From: Streptomyces venezuelae | Lineage (GTDB): Bacteria > Actinomycetota > Actinomycetes > Streptomycetales > Streptomycetaceae | DNA length: 64,000 nucleotides | Assembly (NCBI RefSeq): GCF_008642295.1 | Contig: NZ_CP029190.1 | Coordinates: 5,811,501-5,875,500 of the forward strand | Direction: 5' to 3' | Shown: in pieces, positions 1-11,690 of the stretch | How positions within the stretch are numbered: the first letter of the stretch is position 1 | Layout: the number at the start of each line of letters is the position of its first letter | Translations under genes and position numbers: made by a program | The notes under the pieces: model-generated | Databases searched by the model: none | Told to the model about the DNA's origin: nothing | What the model saw: only the letters and a program-made list of their open reading frames with translations

Positions 1-22
1 GCGGCTGGATCACCTCCTTTCT
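1..22 (+). rRNA. rrs: 16S rRNA, 3' end only
   Basis: The window opens inside the last bases of 16S rRNA. The sequence GGATCACCTCCTTTCT contains the anti-Shine-Dalgarno core CCTCC and is the usual 16S 3' terminus of Streptomyces. The rest of the gene lies before the window. Confidence 0.95.
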
Positions 23-308
23 AAGGAGCACAGTACCGATTGCAGACAAACGTTCTGCACGGTCAGCTCATGGGTGGAACGTTGATTAGTTGGCGTGAGT
101 GACCTGATGGTCTTCCTAGTACTGCTTCGGCGTGGAACGGGGGATACGGACGGGGCTCACGCCTGGCACGTTGTTGGGTATCTGAGGGTACGGCCGGTTG
201 GTCGAACCTTCGCGATGCCGGCCCCAGTGAACCTGGTCCTTTTGGGAGCAGGGTGATGGGTGGCTGGTCGTTGCTTGAGAACTACACAGTGGACGCGAGC
301 ATCTGTGG
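23..308 (+). other. 16S-23S internal transcribed spacer, no tRNA
   Basis: This is the transcribed spacer between 16S and 23S. I see no tRNA cloverleaf in it, which is normal for Streptomyces rRNA operons. Bases 269-300 are almost completely complementary to 3431-3463 just after the 23S gene, so the two arms can form the long stalk that RNase III cuts during 23S maturation. That function is inferred from complementarity. Confidence 0.85.
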
Positions 309-3427
<3,119 letters not shown>

Positions 3428-3530
3428 GTTGCTCGCGTCCACTGTGTTAGTTCTGAAGCAACGAACGGTTGCTGGTTTCTAGAGCTGGAACACAACTACA
3501 GAGTGTGCTTGTTCGCTCGAAACCGATAGG
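3428..3530 (+). other. 23S-5S spacer with processing arm
   Basis: This is the short spacer between 23S and 5S. Bases 3431-3463 are the 3' arm of the 23S processing stalk and pair with 269-300 in the spacer before 23S. No gene is seen here. Confidence 0.8.
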
Positions 3531-3649
3531 GTTTCGGTGGTCATAGCGTTAGGGAAACGCCCGGTTACATTCCGAACCCGGAAGCTAAGCCTTTCAGCGC
3601 CGATGGTACTGCAGGGGGGACCCTGTGGGAGAGTAGGACGCCGCCGAAC
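3531..3649 (+). rRNA. rrf: 5S rRNA
   Basis: A 5S gene of about 119 bases starts at GTTTCGGTGGTCATAGCG and ends at GACGCCGCCGAAC. The two ends pair to form helix I. The conserved CCGAACCCGGAAG loop B/C segment is present. It is the last gene of the rRNA operon. Confidence 0.96.
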
Positions 3650-3657
3650 AATCTTTC

Positions 3658-3710
3658 AAAGGACCCTTGGTCCTCAGCGTTCACGCTGAGGACCAAGGGT
3701 CCTTTTTTGT
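3658..3710 (+). terminator. rRNA operon terminator
   Basis: A perfect inverted repeat pairs 3661-3679 with 3684-3702 around the four-base loop TTCA, extended by three A-T pairs, and is followed by a T-rich run (TTTTTTGTTTTG). It is a textbook intrinsic terminator directly after 5S, separating the rRNA operon from the next gene. Confidence 0.97.
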
Positions 3711-3803
3711 TTTGTTTTGTTCTGTACGTTTCACCCCGGAGCGCGGCCATGGGTTGGTTGCGCAAGAATGACTAGCGGTACCCCGAAGACAGGAGTCACA
3801 CCC

Positions 3804-5951
3804 ATGTCCAACTCTCCCGACGATCGTCCGGAGCGCGAGCCTCGTCGCAACGACGGTGGTGACAGGGGCGGCTACCGCGGGGGCCGTGACGACCGTGGCG
3901 GGGACCGTGGTGGTTTCCGTCGCGATGACCGCGGTGGCCGGCCGAGTGGCGGCGGCTTCCGCCGTGACGACCGTGGCGGTCGCCCGGCCGGCGGTGGCGA
4001 CCGCGGTGGCTACCGAGGCCGTGACGACCGGGGCGGCGACCGTCCCGGTTACCAGCGCCGCGATGACCGTGGTGGCGAGCGTCCCAGCTACCCGCGTCGT
4101 GACGATGACCGTGGTGGCTTCCGCGGTGGGCGTGATGACCGGGGCGGCGATCGTCCGAGCTACCCGCGTCGCGATGACCGTGGCGGGGACCGTCCGTCCT
4201 TCCGCCGTGATGACCGTGGTGGCGAGCGTCCCAGCTACCCCCGTCGTGATGACGACCGTGGTGGCTTCCGCGGTGGGCGTGACGACCGTGGTGGGGACCG
4301 TCCGTCCTTCCGTCGCGATGACCGTGGTGACCGGGGCGACCGTCCCAGCTACCCGCGCCGTGACGATGACCGTGGTGGTTACCGCGGTGGGCGTGATGAC
4401 CGGGGCGGGGACCGTCCGAGCTACCCGCGTCGCGATGACCGTGGCGGGGACCGTCCGTCCTTCCGCCGCGATGACCGTGGTGACCGGGGCGACCGCCCCA
4501 GCTACCCGCGCCGTGACGACCGCCGTGACGACCGTGGCGGGGACCGTGGTGGCTACCGCGGTCGGGACGAGCGTCCGAGCTACCCGCGCCGCGATGACCG
4601 CGGTGGTGAGCGGCCCAGCTACCCGCGCCGTGATGACGACCGTGGTGGCTTCCGCGGTGGGCGTGATGACCGTGGTGGGGACCGACCGAGCTACCCGCGC
4701 CGCGATGACCGTGGTGACCGGGGCGACCGCCCCAGCTACCCGCGCCGTGACGACCGCCGTGACGACCGCGGTGGGGACCGTGGTGGCTACCGCGGTCGGG
4801 ATGAGCGTCCGAGCTACCCGCGCCGCGATGACCGCGGTGGCGAGCGGCCCAGCTACCCGCGCCGTGATGACGACCGTGGCGGCTTCCGCCGCGACGACCG
4901 CGGTGACCGGGGCGACCGCCCCAGCTACCCGCGCCGCGATGACCGCGGTGGGGACCGTGGTGGCTACCGCGGCGGCCGTGACGACCGGGGCGGCGACCGC
5001 GGCGGGTACCGGGGCCGGGACGAGCGGGACCGGGACTACCGTGACCGCAGCGACCGCGAGCCGGTGAAGCGGCTTCCGATCGACGAGGACGTCACCGGCG
5101 ACGAGATCGACTCCGACGTCCGCCAGGAGCTCCTCAGCCTGCCCAAGGGTCTGGCCGAGGAGGTCTCCCGGAACCTGGTGATGGTGGCCCGTCTGATCGA
5201 CGAGGAGCCCGAGCAGGCGTACGCGTACTCGCGGATCGCCCTGCGCCTGGCCTCCCGTGTCGCCGCCGTCCGCGAGGCCGCCGGCTTCGCCGCGTACGCC
5301 ACGCAGAAGTACAGCGAGGCGCTGGCCGAGTTCCGGGCCGCCAAGCGGATGACCGGCTCGGTCGAGCTGTGGCCCGTCATGGCCGACTGCGAGCGCGGTC
5401 TGGGCCGCCCCGAGCGCGCGCTGGCCATGGCCGGCGAGCCCGAGGTGCAGAAGCTGGACAAGGCCGGCCAGGTCGAGATGCGGCTGGTTGCGGCCGGTGC
5501 GCGGCGGGACATGGGGCAGCTGGACGCCGCCATCGTGACCCTGCAGAGCCCGGAGCTGGCCTCCAGCGCCGTTCAGCCGTGGACCGCGCGCCTGCGGTAC
5601 GCGTACGCCGATGCCCTGCTGGCCGCCGGCCGCGAGGACGAGGCGCGCGAATGGTTCGCCAAGACCGCCGAGGCGGACAAGGACGGGGCCACCGACGCCT
5701 CCGACCGGCTGGCCGAGATGGACGGGGTCGAGTTCGTCGACGCGATGGACGAGGACGACGAGGGCGACGAGCTGGACGCGGTCGACGCGGCCGAGCTGGC
5801 GGCGGCCGAGGCGGCTTCGGACGTGACCGAGTACTACGACGAGGACGACGACGAGTACGAGCCGGTCGAGGACCCGGACGCCGAGACGGCTGCGGAAGCG
5901 GACGTGGACGTGGACGACGCCGTCGAGGGTGAGAGCGGCGGCAAGGCCTAG
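3804..5951 (+). CDS. TPR protein with a long Arg/Gly/Asp-rich repeat domain
   Basis: This protein of 715 residues is of unknown exact role. The start ATG at 3804 has AGGAG at 3791-3795; an upstream in-frame ATG would run into the terminator region. Residues 1 to about 417 are low complexity, built from repeats such as RPSYPRRDD (13 copies), DDRGGYRGG and FRRDD, with an internal near-duplication of about 80 residues (4489-4728 against 4729 on). Residues about 430-640 look like helical tetratricopeptide repeats. The last 75 residues are strongly acidic. RGG/RDD-rich segments commonly bind RNA and favour condensates, so a role in RNA handling is plausible but inferred. Proteins of this design are annotated in Streptomyces as TPR proteins. 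The repeat number probably varies between strains. Confidence 0.9.
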   Translation: MSNSPDDRPEREPRRNDGGDRGGYRGGRDDRGGDRGGFRRDDRGGRPSGGGFRRDDRGGRPAGGGDRGGYRGRDDRGGDRPGYQRRDDRGGERPSYPRRDDDRGGFRGGRDDRGGDRPSYPRRDDRGGDRPSFRRDDRGGERPSYPRRDDDRGGFRGGRDDRGGDRPSFRRDDRGDRGDRPSYPRRDDDRGGYRGGRDDRGGDRPSYPRRDDRGGDRPSFRRDDRGDRGDRPSYPRRDDRRDDRGGDRGGYRGRDERPSYPRRDDRGGERPSYPRRDDDRGGFRGGRDDRGGDRPSYPRRDDRGDRGDRPSYPRRDDRRDDRGGDRGGYRGRDERPSYPRRDDRGGERPSYPRRDDDRGGFRRDDRGDRGDRPSYPRRDDRGGDRGGYRGGRDDRGGDRGGYRGRDERDRDYRDRSDREPVKRLPIDEDVTGDEIDSDVRQELLSLPKGLAEEVSRNLVMVARLIDEEPEQAYAYSRIALRLASRVAAVREAAGFAAYATQKYSEALAEFRAAKRMTGSVELWPVMADCERGLGRPERALAMAGEPEVQKLDKAGQVEMRLVAAGARRDMGQLDAAIVTLQSPELASSAVQPWTARLRYAYADALLAAGREDEAREWFAKTAEADKDGATDASDRLAEMDGVEFVDAMDEDDEGDELDAVDAAELAAAEAASDVTEYYDEDDDEYEPVEDPDAETAAEADVDVDDAVEGESGGKA

Positions 5952-5959
5952 TCGCATGT

Positions 5960-5999
5960 GAAGGAGGGCGGTACCCCGCACGGGGTACCGCCCTCCTTC
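5960..5999. terminator. Bidirectional terminator between convergent genes
   Basis: A 19-bp perfect stem (5960-5978 with 5981-5999, AAGGAGGGCGGTACCCCG and its complement) has a minimal loop. It sits between the stop codons of two convergent genes (5951 and 6017), so it can end both transcripts. Confidence 0.9.
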
Positions 6000-6016
6000 G
6001 TTGTGCGTCGTACGGG

Positions 6017-7300
6017 TCAGGCGTTCAGGCTGCGCAGGACCAGGCCGGTCGCCGGCTTGGGGCCGAACGAGGTGGACTTGCGGGGCATGGTGACCCCCTG
6101 GCGGGCCAGGTCCCGGACCACGTCCTCCCGTACGGGATGGAGCAGTACGGCCGTGCCGCCGAGCCGTTCGGCCATCTCCACGGTGGCCTCGGTGTCGTGG
6201 ATGTAGCCGATGTGCTCGGGGGTGTCCGGGACGTGCCACAGCGCGTCGAGGAGGGTGGCGTGCAGGACCGTGGCGTCCAGCCGGCGCCAGGCCTCGGGGC
6301 GGTCCTGCCGGACGGTGCGGTCGAGCAGCTCCGGATCCGGGTCGGTGACCAGGTGGAAGCGGCCGTCGCCGGTGAGCAGGAAGGCGTTGCCGGTCGCGGC
6401 GGCCTCGCCGAGTGCCGCCATCGCCGCGGGCAGCGGTCCGTCCACCGTGCGGACCCGGAAGTGGGGTTCGAGCGCGGCCAGTGCCTCGGACGCCGGCAGG
6501 CGGTGCAGCATACGGTGGATGGCGCGGACCTGGAGCGGGTAGCGGGCCGTGTCCACCAGGAGGACCAGGCCGAAGTCCCAGGCGCCCGGGGCGTGGTGTT
6601 CGGCCTGGAGCCGTAGGTAGGTCGCCCAGCGGTGGTGGCCGTCCGCGATGAGGGCCTGCCGGTGGCCGAGGTCCCGGGTGACGGCCGCGACCTCGGCGGG
6701 ATCGGTGATCGCCCACAGGCGGTGCCGGAAGCCGTCCTCGGTGGTGGTGGCGAGGAGCGGCGGGCGGTCGGCGGTGGCCTCCACGATCTCCGCGGCGCTG
6801 CTGTCGGGGAGGCCGGCGTCCTCGCCGCGGTAGGTGAGCAGCAGGGGTTCGAGGTTGGCGGCGGTGGCGCGCATCAGACCGGCCCGGTCGGCGACCACCT
6901 GCGGCATGACGTCCTCGTGGGGGAGGACGATGCCGGCGTCGGCGGCCGACAGGGCGAGGGCGCCGATGATGCCGCGCTGGAGCAGTTCGCCCTTGCGCTG
7001 CTCGTATACATACAGGGCGGGCTCGGGGTCGGTGCGGAGGACGCCCTCGGCCAGCCAGTCCCGAAGGGTCCGGGCGGCCTGCTCGTTGCGTTCGTCGGGG
7101 GTGTCGGCCTGCGGCAGGATGAGGCGGACGATGTTGTGCGGGTCCGCGGACTCGAGGTGGTTGAGGCCGTCGGGGCGTACGACCACGTCGTACGGCGGCG
7201 AGGTGACGGCGGCGAGGCTGCCGACGCGTTCGGGGACGAAGCGCAGTCCGTGGAACGGGATCAGCCGTAGTCCGTGTTCCTCGATACCTGGTGTGGTCAT
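6017..7300 (-). CDS. DUF1015 family protein
   Basis: This protein of 427 residues belongs to the DUF1015 family, which has no settled biochemical function. Family hallmarks are the N-terminal SPPYDVV segment and the ADGHHRWATYL motif in the middle. I chose the ATG at 7298-7300 (MTTPGIEEHG) because homology begins about there; the frame stays open 32 codons further upstream without support. No Shine-Dalgarno is visible before it, so translation may be leaderless. It converges with the TPR gene and diverges from the HAD gene at 7399, leaving a shared promoter region of about 98 bp. Confidence 0.88.
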   Translation of the reverse strand: MTTPGIEEHGLRLIPFHGLRFVPERVGSLAAVTSPPYDVVVRPDGLNHLESADPHNIVRLILPQADTPDERNEQAARTLRDWLAEGVLRTDPEPALYVYEQRKGELLQRGIIGALALSAADAGIVLPHEDVMPQVVADRAGLMRATAANLEPLLLTYRGEDAGLPDSSAAEIVEATADRPPLLATTTEDGFRHRLWAITDPAEVAAVTRDLGHRQALIADGHHRWATYLRLQAEHHAPGAWDFGLVLLVDTARYPLQVRAIHRMLHRLPASEALAALEPHFRVRTVDGPLPAAMAALGEAAATGNAFLLTGDGRFHLVTDPDPELLDRTVRQDRPEAWRRLDATVLHATLLDALWHVPDTPEHIGYIHDTEATVEMAERLGGTAVLLHPVREDVVRDLARQGVTMPRKSTSFGPKPATGLVLRSLNA

Positions 7301-7398
7301 TGGTGCATGGTAAGTGGCGTCTTGCCATGCGGGATGATCGGGGAGTACGGAATTCGGACAAGATCCATGGTTCGAGGACGGAAGAGGAGCGGACACGG

Positions 7399-8436
7399 AT
7401 GAGCCGGCAGAGCAGGACCAGGCCCGCGGGCAGTGAGCAGCGGCTGCACGAGGCGTACGACACGGCTCTGCTGGACCTCGACGGGGTGGTGTACGCGGGC
7501 GGGCGGGCCATCGCGCACGCGGTGGAATCGCTGCTGGCGGCCCGGGCGGACGGGATGCACCTCGCGTATGTCACCAACAATGCGCTGCGAACGCCGGACG
7601 CGGTGGCCGCGCATCTGACCGAGCTGGGCATTCCGACCGAGGCCGCGGAGGTGATCACCTCAGCGCAGGCGGTGGCCCGGCTGATCGCCGATCAGCTGCC
7701 GGCGGGGTCGCGGGTGCTGGTCATCGGCGGCGAGGGGCTGCGGGTGGCGCTGCGCGAGCGCGGGCTGGTGCCGGTGGAGTCGGCGGAGGACGATCCGGCG
7801 GCCGTGGTCCAGGGGTACGGCGGGCCGGACTTGGCCTGGGGGCGGTTCGCGGAGGCCTCGTACGCGATCGCGCGCGGGGTGCCGTGGTTCGCGTCCAACA
7901 CGGATCTGACGATTCCGGGGACGCGGGGGATCGCGCCGGGCAACGGTGCGGCGGTGGAGGTCGTACGGATCGCCACCGGTGCGGAGCCCCAGGTGGCGGG
8001 GAAGCCGCTGCCGCCGATGCACCGCGAGACCATCCTGCGGACCGGGGCGCGGCGGCCGTTGGTGGTCGGGGACCGGCTCGACACGGACATCGAGGGCGCG
8101 TTCAACGGGGAGGTGGACTCCCTGCTGGTGATGACCGGGGTGACGGACGCGGCCCAGCTGCTGCGGGCCGAGCCGAAGTACCGGCCGACGTATGTGGACC
8201 GGGATCTGCGGGGGCTGCTGACCGGGCAGCCGGAGGTGCGTGAGCAGGCCGGGCTCTTCCGGTGCGGTGGCTGGCAGGCCGGGGTCGACGGTGGCGGGCT
8301 GGTGCTGACGGCGGTTCAGGAGGGGGCGGATCCGGTCGACGGGCTGCGGGCGCTGTGCGCGGCGGCCTGGACGCATGCCGGGGACGGGGCCTGTGGGCTG
8401 GATGCGGAGAAGGCCCTGGCGGGACTGGCTTTGTAG
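7399..8436 (+). CDS. HAD-superfamily hydrolase (NagD/phosphoglycolate phosphatase-like)
   Basis: This 345-residue HAD-IIA type phosphatase has motif I DLDGVVYAGG with the nucleophile Asp26 and acid/base Asp28, the motif II segment YVTNNALR, a lysine in AGKPLPPMH, and the metal-binding motif VVGDRLDTDIEGA. The start ATG at 7399 has GAGGAG 9 bases upstream. Members of this group dephosphorylate small sugar phosphates or nucleotides; the substrate cannot be read here. The C-terminal 80 residues are an extension found in Streptomyces homologues. Confidence 0.9.
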   Translation: MSRQSRTRPAGSEQRLHEAYDTALLDLDGVVYAGGRAIAHAVESLLAARADGMHLAYVTNNALRTPDAVAAHLTELGIPTEAAEVITSAQAVARLIADQLPAGSRVLVIGGEGLRVALRERGLVPVESAEDDPAAVVQGYGGPDLAWGRFAEASYAIARGVPWFASNTDLTIPGTRGIAPGNGAAVEVVRIATGAEPQVAGKPLPPMHRETILRTGARRPLVVGDRLDTDIEGAFNGEVDSLLVMTGVTDAAQLLRAEPKYRPTYVDRDLRGLLTGQPEVREQAGLFRCGGWQAGVDGGGLVLTAVQEGADPVDGLRALCAAAWTHAGDGACGLDAEKALAGLAL

Positions 8437-8479
8437 GGGGTGGGCGGTACGGCCCTCGGGCGGCCCTCGGGAGTAAATG

Positions 8480-8498
8480 CGAGGGTAGGCTAACCTAA
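8480..8498 (+). promoter_or_regulatory. Iron box (DmdR/DtxR-type operator)
   Basis: The 19 bases CGAGGGTAGGCTAACCTAA match the iron-box consensus TTAGGTTAGGCTAACCTAA at 16 of 19 positions. It ends five bases before the GTG start of the siderophore permease operon, so it overlaps the promoter core. Iron-loaded DmdR1 (the Streptomyces DtxR homologue) would be expected to repress the operon. Regulation is inferred from site and position. Confidence 0.85.
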
Positions 8499-8503
8499 CT
8501 TTC

Positions 8504-9592
8504 GTGTTGGTCGAGAGTGCTGAGAGTGCCGAGAGTTCCGCGACTACCGGGACTTCCGGGAGTTCCCCACGGGGCGCCGTGCCCGGTGCCGGTCCCCGGG
8601 TACGCACCGGGGCGCGCGCCGTCGGCCTGCTGGCCGCCTGCGCCGCCCTGGTGCTGATCGCGATGGCGAGCCTCGCGATGGGAGCCAAGGCGATGCCGAT
8701 CGAGGAGGTCTGGCACGGCCTGTTCCACTACACCGGCACGCCCTCGGACGTGGTGGTGCACGACCTCCGCATCCCGCGCACCCTGCTCGGCCTGATGGTC
8801 GGCACCGGACTCGGCCTGTCCGGCGCGGTCATGCAGGCACTGACCCGGAACCCGCTGGCCGAGCCCGGCATCCTCGGCGTCAACGCCGGCGCCGCGGCTG
8901 CCGTGGTCTCCGCGATCAGCTTCCTCGGCGCCACCTCGCTCAACGAGTTCGTCTGGTACGCCTTCGCCGGCGCCGCCGTGGTGTCGGTGGTCGTGTACGT
9001 ACTCGGGGGCAGCCGCAGCGCGACCCCGGTCCGGCTGGCCCTCGCCGGCACGGCGGCCAGCGCGGCCCTCGTCGGCTACATCAACGCCGTCCAGATCATG
9101 GACAACACGGCGATGGACAAGCTGCGCTTCTGGACCGTCGGCTCGCTGGCCTCGGCCACCATGGAGACCGTGCGGCAGGTAGCGCCCTTCCTGCTGGCCG
9201 GCGCCCTCCTCGCCCTGGCCCTCGGCCGGCCGCTCAACGCGATGGCCATGGGCGACGACACGGCCCGCGCCCTCGGCACCCACCTCACCCGCACCCGGAT
9301 CGCCGCGATGATCGCCATCACCCTGCTCTGCGGGGCCGCGACCGCCGCCTGCGGGCCGATCGTCTTCATCGGCCTGATGGTCCCGCACCTGGTACGGGCC
9401 TTCACCGGCCCGGACATGCGATGGGTGCTGGCCTACTCGGCGGTGCTCTCGCCGGTCCTGCTGCTCGGCGCGGACGTCATCGGCCGGATCGTCACCCGGC
9501 CCGCCGAACTCCAGGTCGGCATCGTCACCGCACTGCTCGGCGGACCCGTCTTCATCTACCTGGTACGCCGCAAGAGGATGGCCCAGCTGTGA
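8504..9592 (+). CDS. Ferric-siderophore ABC transporter permease (FecCD family), first subunit
   Basis: This 362-residue inner-membrane permease of the BtuC/FecCD family has about ten membrane segments. The signature GLSGAVMQALTRNPLAEPGILG is split by a hydrophobic core, and the EAA-like loop MGDDTARALG contacts the ATPase. The GTG start at 8504 lies 5 bases after the iron box with no room for a Shine-Dalgarno, and TAACCT at 8491-8496 is placed as a -10 hexamer, so the mRNA is probably leaderless. It is the first gene of a three-gene operon with a second permease and an ATPase. A leading 40-residue Ser/Gly-rich stretch precedes the first helix. Confidence 0.93.
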   Translation: MLVESAESAESSATTGTSGSSPRGAVPGAGPRVRTGARAVGLLAACAALVLIAMASLAMGAKAMPIEEVWHGLFHYTGTPSDVVVHDLRIPRTLLGLMVGTGLGLSGAVMQALTRNPLAEPGILGVNAGAAAAVVSAISFLGATSLNEFVWYAFAGAAVVSVVVYVLGGSRSATPVRLALAGTAASAALVGYINAVQIMDNTAMDKLRFWTVGSLASATMETVRQVAPFLLAGALLALALGRPLNAMAMGDDTARALGTHLTRTRIAAMIAITLLCGAATAACGPIVFIGLMVPHLVRAFTGPDMRWVLAYSAVLSPVLLLGADVIGRIVTRPAELQVGIVTALLGGPVFIYLVRRKRMAQL

Positions 9593-10635
9593 CCGTGAAC
9601 GCCAAGCCGCGGGCCCTGCGCGGCCCCGGCCGGACCTCGCTGCGCATCGAGCCGCGCGCGCTCGCCGCCGGGCTGCTGCTCACCGCCGTGATGCTCGCGA
9701 TGGCCGTCCTCCTGGTCGGCACCGGCGACTTCCCCATCGCGCCCTGGGACGTCGTACGGACCCTGCTCGGCAACGGAACCCCGGCCGACGAGTTCATCGT
9801 CAACGAACTGCGGCTGCCGCGGGTCCTGGTGGCCGTGCTGGTCGGCGCCGCGCTCGGGATGGCCGGGGCGGTCTTCCAGTCCGTGTCCCGCAACCCGCTG
9901 GGCTCGCCCGATGTGCTCGGCTTCGGGCACGGCGCGGCCGTCGGCGCGCTCGCGGTCATCGTCCTGTTCAAGGGCGATGCCGGTGAGGTGGCCGCCGGGG
10001 CACTGGCCGGCGGCCTGCTGACCGGCACCGCCATCTACCTCCTCGCGTACAAACGGGGCATCAACGGCTACCGGCTGGTGCTCGTCGGCATCGGCGCCTC
10101 CGCCATGCTGATCGCCGGCATCCAGTACCTGCTGACCAAGTCCCAGCTGGTCGACGCCGCCCGCGCGATGATCTGGCTGACCGGTTCACTGTCCGGCCGG
10201 GACTGGGGCCAGGTGTGGCCGCTGGCGGTGACCTGCGCGCTGGTGTTCCCGCTGGTGCTCGGGCAGGGCCGGGCCCTGCGGATGATGGAGATGGGCGACG
10301 ATGCCGCGGCAGCGGTCGGCGTACAGGTCGAACGCACCCGGGTGCTGCTGATGGCGGCGGCGATCCTGCTGACCACGGCCGCAGCCGCCGCGGCCGGCCC
10401 GATCTCCTTCGTGGCCCTGGCCGCGCCCCAGCTGGCCCGGCGGCTCACCCGGTCGCCCGGCTCGAACCTGGTCTCCGGCGCGCTCATGGGCGCCGTACTG
10501 CTGCTGGTGTCCGACTGGGCCTCGCAGCGGGCCTTCGGCTCCGACCAGCTGCCGGTGGGTGTGGTGACCGGCCTGGTCGGCGGGGTCTACCTGCTGTGGC
10601 TGCTCGTGACCGAACGCAAGGCGGGACGGATATGA
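9589..10635 (+). CDS. Ferric-siderophore ABC transporter permease (FecCD family), second subunit
   Basis: This 348-residue partner permease forms a heterodimer with the preceding gene product. It starts at GTG 9589, overlapping the previous stop as GTGA, so translation is coupled. It carries the family segment GMAGAVFQSVSRNPLGSPDVLG and the coupling loop MGDDAAAAVGVQ. Like FepG/FecD, it should move ferric siderophore across the membrane using ATP hydrolysed by the next gene product. An open frame extends upstream of 9589 but inside the first permease gene and is not used. Confidence 0.93.
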   Translation: MTVNAKPRALRGPGRTSLRIEPRALAAGLLLTAVMLAMAVLLVGTGDFPIAPWDVVRTLLGNGTPADEFIVNELRLPRVLVAVLVGAALGMAGAVFQSVSRNPLGSPDVLGFGHGAAVGALAVIVLFKGDAGEVAAGALAGGLLTGTAIYLLAYKRGINGYRLVLVGIGASAMLIAGIQYLLTKSQLVDAARAMIWLTGSLSGRDWGQVWPLAVTCALVFPLVLGQGRALRMMEMGDDAAAAVGVQVERTRVLLMAAAILLTTAAAAAAGPISFVALAAPQLARRLTRSPGSNLVSGALMGAVLLLVSDWASQRAFGSDQLPVGVVTGLVGGVYLLWLLVTERKAGRI

Positions 10636-11513
10636 CCGATATGGCCGCCCCGGAACAGAACCTGAGGAGCAATCCGGTGAACCCGGAGAACGCGGAGAAC
10701 GCTGTGCAGCGGCTGACCGCGGACAACGTGACCCTCGGCTACGACCAGCGGGTCATCGCCGAGAACCTGTCGGTGGAGATCCCCGACCATTCCTTCACGG
10801 TGATCGTCGGACCGAACGCCTGCGGCAAGTCCACGCTGCTGCGCGCGCTGGCGCGGATGCTGAAGCCGACGGCCGGGCGGGTGCTGCTCGACGGGCAGGC
10901 CATCGGCTCGCTGCCGGCGAAGAAGGTGGCCAGGACGCTGGGTCTGCTGCCGCAGTCCTCGATCGCCCCGGACGGGATCACCGTCGCCGATCTGGTCTCC
11001 CGCGGCCGGTACCCGCACCAGGGACTGCTGCGCCAGTGGTCCCCGGAGGACGAGCGGATCGTCCGGGAGTCGATGGCCTCGACGGGCGTCGCGGAGCTGG
11101 CGGACCGGGCGGTGGACGAGCTGTCCGGCGGGCAGCGGCAGCGGGTGTGGATCGCCATGGCACTGGCGCAGCAGACACCCCTGCTGCTGCTCGACGAGCC
11201 GACCACGTACCTGGACATCCAGCACCAGATCGATGTGCTGGACCTGTGCGCGGAACTGCACGAGGAGCAGGGCCGGACGCTGGTGGCGGTGCTGCACGAC
11301 CTGAACCATGCGGCCCGGTACGCCACGCACCTGATCGCGCTGCGCGCGGGCCGGGTGGTGGCGGAGGGGCCGCCGGCCGAGGTGGTCACCGCGGAGCTGG
11401 TGGAGGAGGTGTTCGGGCTCCGGTGCCAGGTGGTTCCCGACCCGGCGACCGGGACCCCGCTGGTGGTTCCGGCCGCCCGGAGCGCCCGCCGCCGGGCGGC
11501 GGCGCCGGCCTAG
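10632..11513 (+). CDS. Ferric-siderophore ABC transporter ATP-binding protein (FecE/FepC type)
   Basis: This 293-residue ABC ATPase has Walker A GPNACGKST (residues 60-68), signature LSGGQRQR (164-171), Walker B LLLLDEPT (184-191), and H-loop histidine in VLHDLNH. Its ATG overlaps the permease stop as ATGA. The last codon before the stop falls at the left border of an inverted-repeat element: the TAG stop is part of the element's CTAG border. No periplasmic-type binding lipoprotein gene is present in the cluster, so it must be supplied from elsewhere. Confidence 0.94.
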   Translation: MTDMAAPEQNLRSNPVNPENAENAVQRLTADNVTLGYDQRVIAENLSVEIPDHSFTVIVGPNACGKSTLLRALARMLKPTAGRVLLDGQAIGSLPAKKVARTLGLLPQSSIAPDGITVADLVSRGRYPHQGLLRQWSPEDERIVRESMASTGVAELADRAVDELSGGQRQRVWIAMALAQQTPLLLLDEPTTYLDIQHQIDVLDLCAELHEEQGRTLVAVLHDLNHAARYATHLIALRAGRVVAEGPPAEVVTAELVEEVFGLRCQVVPDPATGTPLVVPAARSARRRAAAPA

Positions 11514-11690
11514 GGCGTGTTGCGAAAGTCCCGCCTGCCCCGCGACGCCTGGCACGCGCGCTCGCTGCGTTGTCGGGATCGTCCGAGTACGCCCGGTACG
11601 AGGACGACCCTCCGCCTTGCGATCGCACGCACCAGACGCCGCGGGGCCCGCCCTTCGGGCGGACGGCGCTACTTTCGCAACACGCCCTAG
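11510..11690. mobile_element. Inverted-repeat element, copy 1 (MITE-like)
   Basis: This 181-bp element is bounded by perfect 20-bp inverted repeats (11510-11529 and 11671-11690, outer sequence CTAGGGCGTGTTGCG). Both ends carry CTAG, a rare tetranucleotide in this genome and a candidate target duplication. The inside contains GCGTTGTCGGG, paired GTACG motifs, CCCTCCGCCTTGCGAT and GACGCCGCGG, all shared with the second copy at 42452-42620, which lies in reverse orientation. It encodes no transposase. A non-autonomous element mobilised in trans is the simplest reading. Confidence 0.8.

Noticed and set aside
23..308. tRNA-Ile or tRNA-Ala in the 16S-23S spacer
   Set aside because: No cloverleaf can be drawn; the spacer of this genus normally lacks tRNA.
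3681..7658. A very long open frame (over 1300 codons) on the minus strand and a 400-codon plus-strand frame over the repeat gene
   Set aside because: Both are shadows of the GC-rich repeat coding region and of the DUF1015 gene; their translations are Val/Thr/Ala or Arg/Pro noise and no start signals fit.
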